Source: Ephydatia muelleri (lineage: Eukaryota > Porifera > Demospongiae > Spongillida > Spongillidae). From it: DNA of 64,000 nucleotides. How positions within the stretch are numbered: position 1 is the first letter of the stretch; every line of letters begins with the position of its first letter. Below, piece by piece: positions 32,996 to 48,379 of the stretch. Position numbers and translations under genes: made by a program. A model generated the notes under the pieces. It saw nothing but the letters and a program-made list of their open reading frames with translations, searched no databases and had not been told where the DNA came from. Location of the stretch: NCBI GenBank assembly GCA_013339895.1, contig JABACO010000016.1:5906814-5970813 (forward strand), given 5' to 3'.

Positions 32996-34199
32996 TTGTT
33001 GAAGTCAGCAGGATGGGCAACACTTCTTTTTCCACCTGATGTGAGGTGCTCTCTCTTGCCCAACCTGGACATCCTCGGGGGGGAGGGGCGGGCGAATTGT
33101 TTGCACTGCACTAGGTTTATCGCTGGCAAGCGTGCTGAGTCCAGGAAGCTGCTGTTTGATGTGGTGGCTGTTGATCTCCAGGCTGCATGTACACTTCTGT
33201 GTATGTGTGGGGCTTCTGCAGAATGGTCCATATTGCAAGGGTCACCCAACCTAGTGTAGCTTCAGATGCTTCGAAGATGTTTGATGAGTTCAGACAGTGC
33301 TTTGCTCTGTGTGCAGCGATCGAAGTTACCAATGACGTTTGGTGCCAAGCACAACTTGGGTTTAACTATGGTAGCCTAGACTTCATTCCTTTCTCCCATC
33401 ATGCTGCTGCTGCCTTTATTGCCTCACTGACATCCTTGGGCTTTGGCTGTGCTGACAGCATTCACCTTCAGCATGCAGTGACAGTGTTTAATTCCCAGGT
33501 CTCCCTTCCCATCACCATTACAGTAGAGTATCTCCTACTCCCCAGAAGGTCTTGTTGGGGAAGATTGATGACCAACATTTCCATAATTTGTTGGAGTCTT
33601 CTTCTCCTGCAAACAAAGCTTGCCTGCTGTCAGTGTCTGCCCCTCGTGCAGCCTCCTGGCTTTCAGTGGTCTCTTCTATTAGTTTGGTCCTGCAAATGAT
33701 GGTGGCTGGGGTTGGACACTTCAGGTCGCTCCAAATGCCCATTCTCCTATCATCTTGGCCACAACACTGTGACCTGCAGGTGGTCATACGCCACAATCGC
33801 TTGCGGGATGAGGTGTTTAACCTCCGTTGTTGTGCCCACGTGAGTGTTAGTGTGGAGAAAGGCCATGGACCTTGACCACACCAGACCTGCTGATATCCAC
33901 ATTGCTGGATGGGACAGAGACAAACCTGCTGCATTTGACATTACCATCACATCACCCCTCTGTCCTGCCATATTTCTCCATTTCAATGGACCTAAATACC
34001 AGGAGTTGGGCTGGTTCTGCATTCCATTGGCAGTTGAGACATATGGCAATTGGGGCAAAAATACCATATCCAACATTCACCTATCCTCCTCCAAATCAAC
34101 AGTTGTGGCTGGAATTTATGGCTGATTGAATATGGCCTTGATCCTCTACACTGCTAGAGCCATCCTGTTTAATATAATATTAACGAAACTTTATTCATG

Positions 34200-35875
34200 A
34201 TTAGGTAACTAACTGACTTCTTTTAAACTTCCAAAGGACACGGTAATTGCCAATAAACAATTTGTACATTTAAGCGCATTATGCAATAACGTTTTTTTTA
34301 ATTGTTTAGTCAAATGATGTCTTAGCTCTCCCAGCTTGTAACATGCAAACCAAAGAGCTGTTCAAATTATGTACTCATTAAAAATGTAACATAATTGTAA
34401 TGACTTCGCCATTTTTTCTCAAATGACCAACCAAAAATATTTTTCTGTATCATAAAAGATCCCTGTTTGGAACACATTGTTTCATTTATGTACCAATATC
34501 TGGTCAGCAAAATGTAGTGGTGTCTGTTGGACAGTAACTTGGTACAAATTGTGTACCCATTTCTATAACAGATACGATATCAGATCTGGTACATCTATGA
34601 ATCATATATGTAACTGACAACTTTCCTTAGATGGATAGAATTTCACCTCCTTATAGAGCTTTCTTATATAACATGTGGATCATTTACAAAATGCAATACA
34701 TGTGAAAACAATATCTTGTGTTTTTCAAATCATGTACAAGTTTACACAACATACAATCTTCTGGTTTCAACAAGAGATTCCTGAAAGGCACACAACTGTG
34801 TGCAGTGATGGACCATGTTCACAGACCAACACATTCTGAAGGCACAGTGAAGATTGATCGTGAAAGCAGTGGCAGCCATTTTATGACGCTAGTCTCCATC
34901 AGCAGAACACAATGACTTAACCCCCTAGAGTGAGCACTGCTCCACCCAATGTCTTGAACAGTCATATGTTAAATAAGCCAGGTAAATAACTGTTTATCAT
35001 TTACATTATAATGTTAACAACTTGTTTATCTCACCTGCATGCTGATTAATTTGAGGACAACTCAATGTAGTCATGACAATTTATAAGACAAGATTCCTGA
35101 GATACATTTCCTTAGTGACACACAGAGTGGTAGGGAGGACAATGTTGTGCATGTTAATACCTGCAATAACAAGCCTGGCATATGAATCGAAGGTGCTGGT
35201 AGCAAACGGCAAAGTGTTGAGCAATGTCATGACTAGAAGATAGTCTGTTGCTGAACAATGCGGAAACACTGCTATTAAATAATGCAAACCTGCACAAAGT
35301 ATAGCTTCAGGTAAAAACAGGTCACTTCACACTAATGTCTTACCTCTCTGCATTGAAGGCAGACATCTTCCATACATTCAACAAGTGGAGTATTAAAGGA
35401 AATGTTTTCTTCTGCAGTAAGTGTGCTGCTTCACAGTGTTAACAAACATCTGACACAAGCATCACCACTCATCACTCAGTGATGGTGCAACTATGCAATC
35501 TGGAACACCTGGTATCATACATAAACAACGCTTAAAGCACAACATACTTCTTATCACCTTTTCCAGACAGCCAATTGCCGGTCATCCAAATACGGTCCTA
35601 CGATACATAGAGCCATTTGTATCCATGCTTTGAAGTTTCTCCCACAGAAAGACTGGTATTAGTAACAGATGCTCCCATGGAGTTTCACATTGAAAGCAGA
35701 TGTGAGAAACAGTTTCAGACTAGCTTGAATCTTTTGCTTTTTGCCCTTTTGAAAGCAGCTGCATCAGTCCCACAATAAACACTTGCAAGGTCCAAGTGGG
35801 ATTGTGTAGAGAGAAGCCTCCAACTGTAAGCATCTATAACAATACAAAATGAATGATTTACAAAACGTATTATAT
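34200..35875. other. Spacer of the inverted duplication, no gene seen
   Basis: AT-rich unique sequence without recognisable domains. Confidence 0.5.
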
Positions 35876-35878
35876 ATT

Positions 35879-36584
35879 CAGGGTGTCCAGAAATGAACAG
35901 AACAGGTTTTAATAATGTTGACACTGTAATGATAAGGCAAATAACAATAGTGGAAACAAAATTTTAAGTGGCATTAATATTTAATAACTAAAATCAAAAG
36001 CAATAATGTGAACTAGTAATATGCGACAACCTGTATTATGATGATTATTTTTTAGTAGACAATAAAGTCCAGAACTATAATGTCACTCGATTATTTCAAT
36101 TGCTACATATGTTATCAAACTTGATAACCCTCACACAATCAAAAGACTTTGTAAATTAAAAACTCACTATTGAAGTCATATTTGATGATCAGTGATTGAT
36201 TTATGTTTCTCCAATTAAGGAATGAGTATAATTGCAAGTTATAACAAAATTAATAGGACTTCATAAGCGATTAACGTTAAAAACTCAGTATTTAAATCAG
36301 TAACTTGAAAATAAATCAATCCAAACCAGATAATTAACCTCAGGCTAATTAAAAGTAGTTATTAAAATCAAATATTATTAAGCGCTAGCTTGAATATTGA
36401 TAATTACAGAGGACCTTGATAAATTTGATTTTTTAACATTTGAATTTAGGTACTCAACTGTTTAACTTAATTTCACCTATACTATTTGCCTAATCAGAGC
36501 CATCTAAAAGCAGTATCAACTAACTTCAATATGAAGCTATAATCATTTACACCTGTCCTGCTCATTCGAGGACACCCTGTATGT
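35879..36584. mobile_element. AT-rich MITE with CAGGGTGTCC ends
   Basis: The left end reads CAGGGTGTCCagaaatgaacag. The right end is the inverse of CAGGGTGTCCtcgaatgagcag. About 30 bp match with a few differences. The interior is about 70% A+T and non-coding. CAGGGTGTCC-type ends are common in Tc1/mariner relatives. Confidence 0.65.
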
Positions 36585-37704
36585 GCAAGCAGCAAAATTC
36601 GCATACTATTATTATGCACTTACAGACAAGGGTCAGCAGGAATGAATAAAAGAGGGTTGTCTTTTCATGTACTGTATAATGCACCCTCATGTCAGCTTTG
36701 TACGTTAGTAAGCTATTCGCTGCAAAGCTGATTCTCTTGTTGTCTTGGGATGTTAATCACTGCACTGTACAGTCGGTTGTACTTCAGTTTTACCCCACAC
36801 ATATTTAAAATCAATCCAAATCAATTTACGTGTTACTAACACTCCCACTCTTCTATTTTTAACATAATAATAATGCTATATACATGTGAATGGCTACGTG
36901 TAATAGCATGTGTTCATGTGGACAAAGGTATTACAGATTCACTGACTGTCTGTTCAATGGAATCGTGAATGTTAATATTATATTAAACAGGATGGCTAAG
37001 AACCATATTCAACCACCATAAATCTCAGCCACAACTGATGACTTGGGGAGGACAGGTGAATGGCGAGGTGGGATGCCAGCCTGGAGATGGTATCGTGGGC
37101 CTCCTTGCCCCAATTGCCATATGTCTCCACTGCCAATGGAATGCAGGACCAGCCCGGCATTTGGGTCCATTGGAGTGGAGCTTACGGGCCTCTTCTGCAA
37201 GGGCTGCTGCACCAGTGTGGTGACACAACTCACCCAAGATGGCAGGGCAGAGGGGTGATGTGATATAATGTCTAGTGCAGCCGGTTTGCCACTGTCCCAT
37301 CCAGCAATAAGGATGTCAGCAGGTCTGGTGTGATCAAGGTCTCTGGTGAGGCCATGGCCTTTCTCCCCACTAACGCTCAGGTGGGCACGACGACAGAGGT
37401 TGATCACCTCATTCCACAAGCGATTGTGACTTATGATCACATCTCCCCCATGCCTGCAGGTCACAGCATGGTGACCAAGAGGATCAAGGGCAGTATCAGG
37501 GCAGTATGGGCATGTGGAACGATCTGAAGTGTCCAACTCCAGCCACCACCTAATGGCCATCAGGAATTGGGCAGCCCAAAGGGACCACTGAAAACTAGGA
37601 GGCTGTGTGAGGGGCAGGCACTGACCACAGGCAAGCTCTGTTAGCAGGAGAAGACTTCAAAAAAGTATGGAATATTTGGTCATCAATCTTCCCCTTCAAA
37701 AAAG

Positions 37705-37762
37705 GGGGGGGGGGGGGGGGGGGGGGGGGAAGAGGGGGGGGGGGGGGGAAGAGGGGGGGGGG
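37705..37762. repeat. Poly-G expansion
   Basis: Almost pure G broken by gaag/aagag. It sits where the other copy (about 33555) has only ttgttgggg. Confidence 0.9.
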
Positions 37763-38216
37763 ATGCCAGAGCAGACTCTTCTATAATGGTGATGGGAAGG
37801 AAGACATGGGAGTTAAACACTGCCACTGCATGCTGAAGGTGAATGTTGTCAGCACAGCCAAAGCCCAAGGATGTCAGTAAGGCAATGAAGGCAGCAGCAG
37901 CATGATGGGAGAGGGAAAGATGGTCTAGATCACCGTATTTTTAATTAAGTCCAGTTGTGTCTGGCACTGAACGTCATCGGTAACTTCGATGGCTGCACAC
38001 AGAGCAAAACACTGTCTGATCTCATCATCAAACATCCTCAAAGCTCTGAAGCCCCACTAGGTGGGGTGACCCTTGCAATATGGACCATTCTGCAGAAGCC
38101 TCCACACATACGCAGAATTGTACATGCAATCTGGAGATCAACAGCTGCCATGTCAACTAGGCCAGAGGACTCTGCACACTTGCCAGCAATGAACTTGGTG
38201 CAGTGCAGGCAATCTC

Positions 38217-38262
38217 TCCCCCCCCCCCCCCCCCCCCCCCCTCCCCCCCCCTCCTTTCCCCC
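38217..38262. repeat. Poly-C expansion
   Basis: Mostly C. The equivalent site of the other copy (about 33074-33090) has a short mixed G-rich stretch. Confidence 0.9.
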
Positions 38263-39590
38263 AACAATGTCCAGGTTGGGCAGGAGAAAGCACCTCACAT
38301 CAGGTGGAGAAAGAAGTGTTGCCCTTCCTGCTGACTTCAACAAGTTCACATGGAAGCCCAGTGCAGGGCCATCTCCTGTTCACATTGAGGTCCAGTGCAG
38401 GGCCCATCTCCAGTTCACATGGAGGCCTAGTGCAGGGCCATCTCCTGTTCACATGGAGGTCCAGTGCAGGGCCCATCTCTGTTCACATGGAGGCCTAGTG
38501 CAGGGTCCATTTCCAGTTCACATGGAAGCCCAGTGCAGGGCCATCTCCTGTTCACATGGAGGTCCATCTCCAGTTCATATGAAAGCCCATGCAGTGGGCC
38601 CATCTCCTCAATCAGGTGCAAGGCATGCAGCACAGCTGGTTGGCTGCCAGCCAGGGCTACATCATCAAGGAACCAGGTCTGAAGGACAAGGTCAGCACAC
38701 TTCATCATCTGCATCCAGGCTGGACTACTCTTTTATGTGGGACCAACACAAGCAGCAAGGGACCGAAGAGGTCAGTCACCCTGCTGCACTCCAGACTCTG
38801 AGCTGATCTGGCCAAGTGGGTGCCACAACAGAGGGTACCAAGGCACCCATGGTGGCACTCAGCAAAAAAGGTGTCACACTCATAAAGAACTGCTTGCCTA
38901 GAAATAAAATTGAAGGCATGCTTCATATCCACCGTGAAGGTCATTGTCCATCCAGTGCTCAGTCCTCAATGCATCACCTGAGATCATGGGTTACCTTCTC
39001 TGCACCAGCATGACAAGCAACGCCCATCTGCATGGGCTGAAAGAACTCAGCTGCCTTGTCCTTCACCATGGCACACATGCTTAGAATTAATAAAACTCAG
39101 TCAGGACTTCATAATTACACACAGTTCTAGATAATAAAACAAATTTCCGATCATTTCATTGGGTTAGCTAATGAATTCAAAGATATGAAAGTGTAATCAC
39201 ATAATTTTCACGTCCAGCATCATTCTTGAGATGTATAAGCTCCAATTAGGTGTCATAGTATAATTGCTGTAGTTTTATATCAGGTTGAAAAATGAGTCAC
39301 CACCAGATACAAAAACTGTAGGCCTACAGGTCTTCAGAAAATCTGCACACATTCTCACTGTATTCAATACAAGGGTGGATCCAAGGTTTCGAGAGGAGGG
39401 GGCAAAGTGATAAGCAAGAATGGGGAGAGGTAACCTTCCTGCCCAGCTAGGGAATACAGTGGACCTGGACATGAACGAACAACTGAATGAATCTGACTGA
39501 ACTTTCTTACGGAGCACTTTAGCAAAGGATAAATTAATAAAGTACAGCTGAAATATGGCAAGTGTTTAAACACATTATCAGTTCCCTATC

Positions 39591-41679
39591 ACATCCATGT
39601 CCATATTAATTAATGAACCATAGAACCATACTATACTGCATCCCGCAGCTACCGCTGTTAATGACATCATAATCATATAACTCTCTAGCAAGGAAACAGC
39701 CAAAATGGAGACCGCAATTCATTCAATACTCGTTTTGTGGACACTAGTTCCATTTTCCGAAAAATTGAACTGATGATGTCATGCCCTTAACAACGACTTT
39801 GACAACCGAAGACCTTTGGAACGTGAGTTCACTCAAATGGGCTAATCGCCATTTTAACACCCTACAAGGAAAGGAACACCTTTTTTCTATTTGTGTTGCA
39901 AACCACGAGGCGTAGGCAACTTGCTAAGGCAAGCTACGAGCCTTGAAAGCGGGTTGGTCTTTGCGTACCACTTTGATACAGAAGCGATTCTTCACGCTCA
40001 GAAAGCAGACATAAAGTAAAAGGTTTGTTCGTAAAGGGAACTAAAGGTACTAATAGATATTAGCATTGGTTTGTAGCCACAGTTTTTTTTTTTGACAGCG
40101 ATCAAACGTACTAAAAGTTAGTACACTACACCGGCCTGCGCGGGAGTATCGTCTGATGTTTATGTGTTTGGTTACTAGCCTACTGTGGGATTGCCGCCAC
40201 GTTACGTGGGGCAATGAATAGGAGTTGTTCTTTCATAATTCAGAGCACTGCTGGACCTTATCTGGCATAGAATGGTACGTCCTTTGTAGCGTGTGGACAC
40301 GGGCATGTATTGATTTTGCCCCTTGTTCTCCAAGGAGGCCAAATCCGACATGCCATTCCTTTGCCCAATTAAGGGATTATATGGTCCTCCAATAGATGCA
40401 TTTTCGGTGAAATGGAGGAATTGGGGAAAGAAGCTCTGAAGTTTCCCATGAACTGGGGTATTGCTCTGGACTAGTCTTTTCAGGACCCTTGATGCCATCT
40501 TCACCTCCACTTCGGTAGGTAGAGTACTGCACTCATTGCGTATCATAGTCACCTGCATACCTCACACATTACGTCCTTCAAATGTCTATATCAAGGGTGG
40601 TGCTGGTATTAGCTGTTGTAATTGTATTGGTGACTCCATGAAACAACAAGTGCACTTCCAGTTAAAGAGCAGGAAGCAATGGACCAGTGCTCTACATGGT
40701 AGCTCCAGAGGTTGACACAGTAAGATAGGACATTGCAATTGTTCTATGATAGCAGGGTTGTTCGTGTTTGAAAGTGTCTGATTATATAGTGAGTATAGCA
40801 TTGGTGGGCTATCTTTCTAATTTCGGTAACTTTTATGAGGGCTGGTTTTGTTGGATGGCCTGTTGTGGGAGTGACATTCACATGTAGGTATGTGGTGATG
40901 TGGGATTGCAGATCTGAATGAAGATAAATATAGATACACATGTATCAGCCTGTTCAGACATGTTGGTAATCTGTCAAACCTTGCATTCCTCAGCAGTGGG
41001 TTTCTTCCAGTTGTACTAACTGTGTAGTGAGAATGTTGACATTGTGCTAGAATGCTTTGACCCATAACCTGTTTGACAGAATTTGAGTGGGTGAATGTTG
41101 ACAGCATCATTGTGAGTATCAATGCCAAGTGCTGAGTGTAAACTCTGTGCATTGGTATGACCACTTGATTTCTTATCCCTAGGTACCACAAGCAAGCGAC
41201 CACACACCCCTGAACTTTGTTTACATGTATGCTCCATTCACACCGCACCAATACACACGCCGCGTATCGTGCTGAAATAAAACTGTGGCTTGTTCTAATT
41301 GTTGTAAATATGCCTTTTTAGATGTTTATAACTCGCTGACTTCGAAATATTGTCGCCGTCTTTGCTACGATCAAAGTACCCCCCACCTCGTAAATACCGC
41401 CTCTATCACATGGACGTATAAAAAGGATGCACGGCTATGAGAATAATATAGTAGGTAATTTTATAGAACAAATGATCTCGTAGACATGACTTAAAAAGCA
41501 TGAAACGTGGGTTGCGATTTACAATAAGCTATTCGACTAATTTTTTTTTTTTACTTCAAAGTATACCGTAATGTCCAATTATCGGACTAGTGTCCAGCCG
41601 CAAACAGGAGTGTGAAATCAAACTTAATATCGCAGTATAATGAAATGACGATTCACATATATGTTAACACATGATCCAA
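39591..41679. other. Two kilobases with one unrecognised frame
   Basis: The only frame of note is on the minus strand at 40498-40202 (about 98 codons from MASRVLKRLVQSN). It is basic at its start and could be a mitochondrial presequence or chance. No homology is recognised. The rest shows no features. Confidence 0.35.
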
Positions 41680-43293
<1,614 letters not shown>

Positions 43294-43346
43294 CTATTGC
43301 CGTGTATTATTAAACCGCTGAAATGGTTGCTAAAAGCGATTGTCGA

Positions 43347-43378
43347 TTATATATTGCACTTCTGCCACCAATCAGGTG
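43347..43378 (-). promoter_or_regulatory. Polyubiquitin promoter: TATA and CCAAT boxes
   Basis: On the minus strand ACCTGATTGG (43378-43369) precedes AATATATAA (43355-43347), about 57 bp before the ATG at 43290. A cgcgcac...tgacg motif lies just upstream (43387-43402), as at the 44.4-kb locus. Confidence 0.75.
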
Positions 43379-43402
43379 ACTGCATCGTCATCGTGCGCGA
43401 AC

Positions 43403-44935
<1,533 letters not shown>

Positions 44936-45439
44936 CAAAAAACAGATGAATGCATTACACTCCATGTCACTCAAAAATTATTTTGAGTGACAATAAAATA
45001 AAAGTGGATGTCAAAATACCTAGTGATTGTCACTAGACCAATATGCTCACTTTTTTAGATCACACATCCATGGGTGGGTGTGATTTAGGGTATGCACATT
45101 AAATAAACCCAGGCGCAATATGGAATTCAACCTGCATGTGCATACTAGTGGAACTACAACTGTGCCATCAACAGAAGGACCTCCACCTGTGCCATCAACA
45201 GAAGGACCTCCATCTGTGCCATCAACCAAATATTGATCTATCACAGATTTCCAAGATGACCAGTAAATATACAGTGTTGTGTCTTGAATATTACTTACCC
45301 ATGCCCCCTCCATATGCTGACTTGAACAATGTTACTTTCTCATCATCAATGTGTTTCTCTATGAATTGCGGCATGACATAATGCAAGGATGGCTGATCAT
45401 CAGTGAGGATGGCTGACTCATGGTCAGATGTCTTCTTGC

Positions 45440-46613
45440 TGAGAAGTTGGTCTTTGACACACTACATGGATCAAACAGGAAAAGGCCACTCCTTTTAAAA
45501 CTATTCTTCACTGTTTCATCTGTTATCTGATCCACTGCCAACTTGAGAACCTTGGGGATGCTTTTGTTAGTTATCACATGGTTTGAGGTGGAAGTCTTCC
45601 ATCTCTGTTTGGCTTTCTCCCACAAACCCCTTCAATGGCTTAAAAACTGACACGTCTAAGGGTTGAAGCATGTAGTGGAGTTTGGGTAAAGTGCTACCAA
45701 GATAATCCCATTGGATGCACAGAAGTCACAAGTCTCAGGGGAGAGGTGTGACCTGCGACCATCAGCAAAAACCAGTACGTCTTTGTACTTGGTGTTCAGT
45801 AAGCCAGGGATTGACAACCTGGGAAATGTAATTGAAGAATGTTACAGTTGTCATCCAACCACTATCTGACTAAAGCCCAAATAGGATCTACACTCCCCAC
45901 AGCTTCTATTACGTCATATGGGATGCTCTGCTTGTAGGAGTAAACTGTCTTGGGTGGTGCCAAACTTCCATTGGCAGAATATCCCGTCAGCACAGTTAGG
46001 CCCTCTTTGTCATTCTCCTTGCATGACACCTGCAAAAAGCTCTTACAATTAACAGGCCCCAATACTGTGCCCTTTTTCTTGGCAAGTAGGAACTGTGACT
46101 CATCAAAGTTAAATACTCTGAGGATTTAGGAGAATATCTCCAGCTCCTTCCTGCTGAATGATGTAAGCCGCAATATCAGCGAACCACTTGCAAATATGAA
46201 ACTCTGTTACAGTGGCCAATTAACCTTTCAGGTACTTGTTCTGTGAGTTGAGGTTGGGCAGCATAAACCCATAGAACCAACATTGCTATAGGCCTGTCAT
46301 TAGTAAATGGGTTTTTCTACCATCTTCTTTGATAATCTTTTGCACAATATCTATTAAATTATCACGATTTATAAGAAAGCCACACTTGATAACGATGCAA
46401 AAGGCTACCAATGAACCCTCCTCGGCCTTAGTGAGCACGGGGTTTGGACCCATTCGTCTCTCCTCTGGACTTTTACCAGCAAGTTTTGTCCCGCAGTGTT
46501 GTACGGGGCACACTAAATGCCTTTGACGCTGTATTGCAAGTCAGACGACCCTCCGTAACTTCCTTCAGAGCTTAGTCCATGCTCTCAGTCGAATACTTCA
46601 AATATTGTCGTTC
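45440..46613 (-). pseudogene. Pogo-like transposase, copy B
   Basis: Same motifs as copy A. The helix-turn-helix region is better preserved at 46513-46400 (TKLAGKSPEERRMGPNPVLT). A stop and indels remain. At about 45465 the segment for NAIDYS is deleted. Confidence 0.85.
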
Positions 46614-48379
46614 CATTACTGAACACTGCAATATGATAAATTGTATTCTTTCATTTATCATGATAATTTGGTATTTAAAGAAACATGCATGCATGCATGC
46701 ATAAGCCTATGCAAGCTAGTCATGCATGCAATAGGCCTATAGTTCAATTCAGTCCAGAGAAGTTAAAAATTATCTCTGTATAGACCCTTTTCCATTGTAT
46801 AATGAAACATTAATCTTCTACGCGCACGTTCACGTGAGCAAAGGTTAGAGAGCTGTTTTATTTTTATTTTTTTTAGAGCTACCTAAGGGCAATTCTAAGG
46901 TCTGTAACATTTGTGTAAGTTCGGTACACGTTGTTTCCATCGGGTTGATCGAGGCGATGGTTTGTTCTGTAAGCGTACGGTTCACTATAGGTTACTATAG
47001 GTTAAACAATCTGTAATCCCTTTTGCGATCCATAGTAAGGTTCAAAGAGTGAAACAACACATGATTCCAACCTTTTTGCCTACACCCTGGGTGTAGGAAG
47101 GTACATTTGGCTTCAGCCTTTTGTGCATAATCTATGAACTAATCAAGAGTATGCAATTTAATGGCTTCGGCTGTAATCTCTCTGGTCCAGCTACAGAACA
47201 TAAAGTACTAGAACCATACAAGCAGCATGCACATAGCTGTTGGGTGGGTGTATCGATATATAAGACATGTTCACAAGGTGTTGTGTTGCTGGGATTCTTG
47301 CGTCAAACTACCCACTTTGCGCTCATGCACATTGATTATATACCAGCCCAAGCCATGCATGCCCCGAAGATCTGCGTCCACTCTTTATGAGTATGAACTC
47401 GTCTGTTGATGACATCAGCCAGCAAGATGCTTCGGCTCAAATAGGAGGTGTGACAACTTGCTTTTATAGCTGCATACACTATATAACTTTAGGTGATGCG
47501 AGTGAAATTGATATGAGATAAGGGAGTGAACACAGAGGTGCACATGACAGACCCAAGCTGCAAACACAGATGTAACAGTAAAGGACAATGGTGTGAACAT
47601 GCATGAGGACCACTACTATACTGTCAGAGATACCTGCAAGAAGAGACAGACATGCATGAAGACAAAGGGTGTGAACACAGAGCCAAACAAATGCAGGTAC
47701 TGCCCTTTGATGAAAGTGCTGCATAATCCTTGGTAACATCTTTTGCTGATTGTTTCATCAAACTGTTACGTACAGTTGCACAAAGTCAATGTCAATCACC
47801 TCAGAAGGATCTACCTTCATGCAGGATAGAACTACACGCAAATAGCAACAAATTCACCCTGTACTACTTCTTACATTGTCCACAAATGACTTGTTCCACT
47901 CACAAGGAAGTGAGGTACACGATGGTTTAGTATATCCCAATTTGCATGCAGCTTCAATTTTAAACAGTAGAGCAGCAACATGGCTGCACACTTCACCTAA
48001 TCAGCTGTGCACAAATGCATGGAAGGCAATATATGCACATAAATTAGTTGTGCAACTACGTCCAACTATGAGCTTACCCCGCCATGCATTTGCAATGTGC
48101 TGTATTTCACAGAGCCATCTTGTTTAGACAAAACAACCCATGTTTCATAACTTTGGTCAGGTGCCTTTTGACTTGGATTACCTTTGCATAAGACACTCGT
48201 ACCTGCTAAGTTCATAGAAAAAACTGTTTGAACATAACCATTGTAAAAGTAGTTGTATGCTTCAAGTGACTTGAAAGCCTTCAGAGTTTCCTGTGTGTAT
48301 GTTCCCTTCGTATGAATGATATTGTATAATTATATGTATAAATGTCGCCAAACTGTAAATCTGGCCACGTGGTAACATC

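Larger units (their letters stand above)
31104..34125 (+). pseudogene. Reverse transcriptase relic (non-LTR-like), plus copy
   Basis: Recognisable pieces in order are KDKAAEFFQPMQMGAACRAG (31118-31180), DIKNAFNIVSRQAV (31253-31295), LLGPLL and WYLDDGALAG with the YxDD motif at 32083-32094, then after the minisatellite MVHIARVTQPSVASDASKMF (33221 on). A C-terminal part has IRHNRLRDEVFNLRC, RPADIHIAGWDRDKPAAFDI and GWFCIPLAVETYGNWG. I recall this family as widespread in sponges and cnidarians, with an endonuclease-like C-terminus (RPAD...GW...K). Stops and frameshifts throughout make it inactive. Confidence 0.75.
30583..34190 (+). repeat. Inverted duplication, left copy (matches 36968-39590 inverted)
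   Basis: Homology starts just after the diubiquitin stop (ttgccacattccagc) and runs, with indels, to tttaatataatattaac near 34180. It contains a hAT-like end (tggatccgcccctg, 30770-30783), the RT relic and the 35-bp minisatellite. The copies differ mainly by minisatellite length, a 0.6-kb insertion at about 31340-31930 here, and G/C-run growth in the other copy. Confidence 0.9.
37009..39085 (-). pseudogene. Reverse transcriptase relic, minus copy
   Basis: It has the same domain order as the plus copy: VKDKAAEF (39065-39040), AFNFISRQAVLYECDTFF, TWFLDDVALAGSQPAVLHAL (YLDD changed to FLDD) and LHLIEEMGP. It ends with CPYCPDTALDPLGHHAVTCR, SHNRLWNEVINLCRRAHLSV and RPADILIAGWDSGKPAALDI. The C-terminal 183-codon frame (37560-37009) retains a C..C...H..C cluster missing from the plus copy. 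G and C runs of 40 bp or more interrupt it at 37705-37760 and 38217-38262. Confidence 0.75.
36968..39590 (-). repeat. Inverted duplication, right copy
   Basis: Inverted counterpart of 30583-34190. It carries the RT relic on the minus strand and a diverged hAT-like end (gtggatccaaggtttc, 39373-39390). The ubiquitin coding region that flanks the other copy is absent here: homology starts in what is the 3' flank of the diubiquitin gene. Confidence 0.9.

Noticed and set aside
31825..33249. Minus-strand frames up to 294 codons with 35-residue repeats
   Set aside because: They are shadows of the 35-bp minisatellite, which is open in all three minus frames and lies in an RT relic of the opposite strand.
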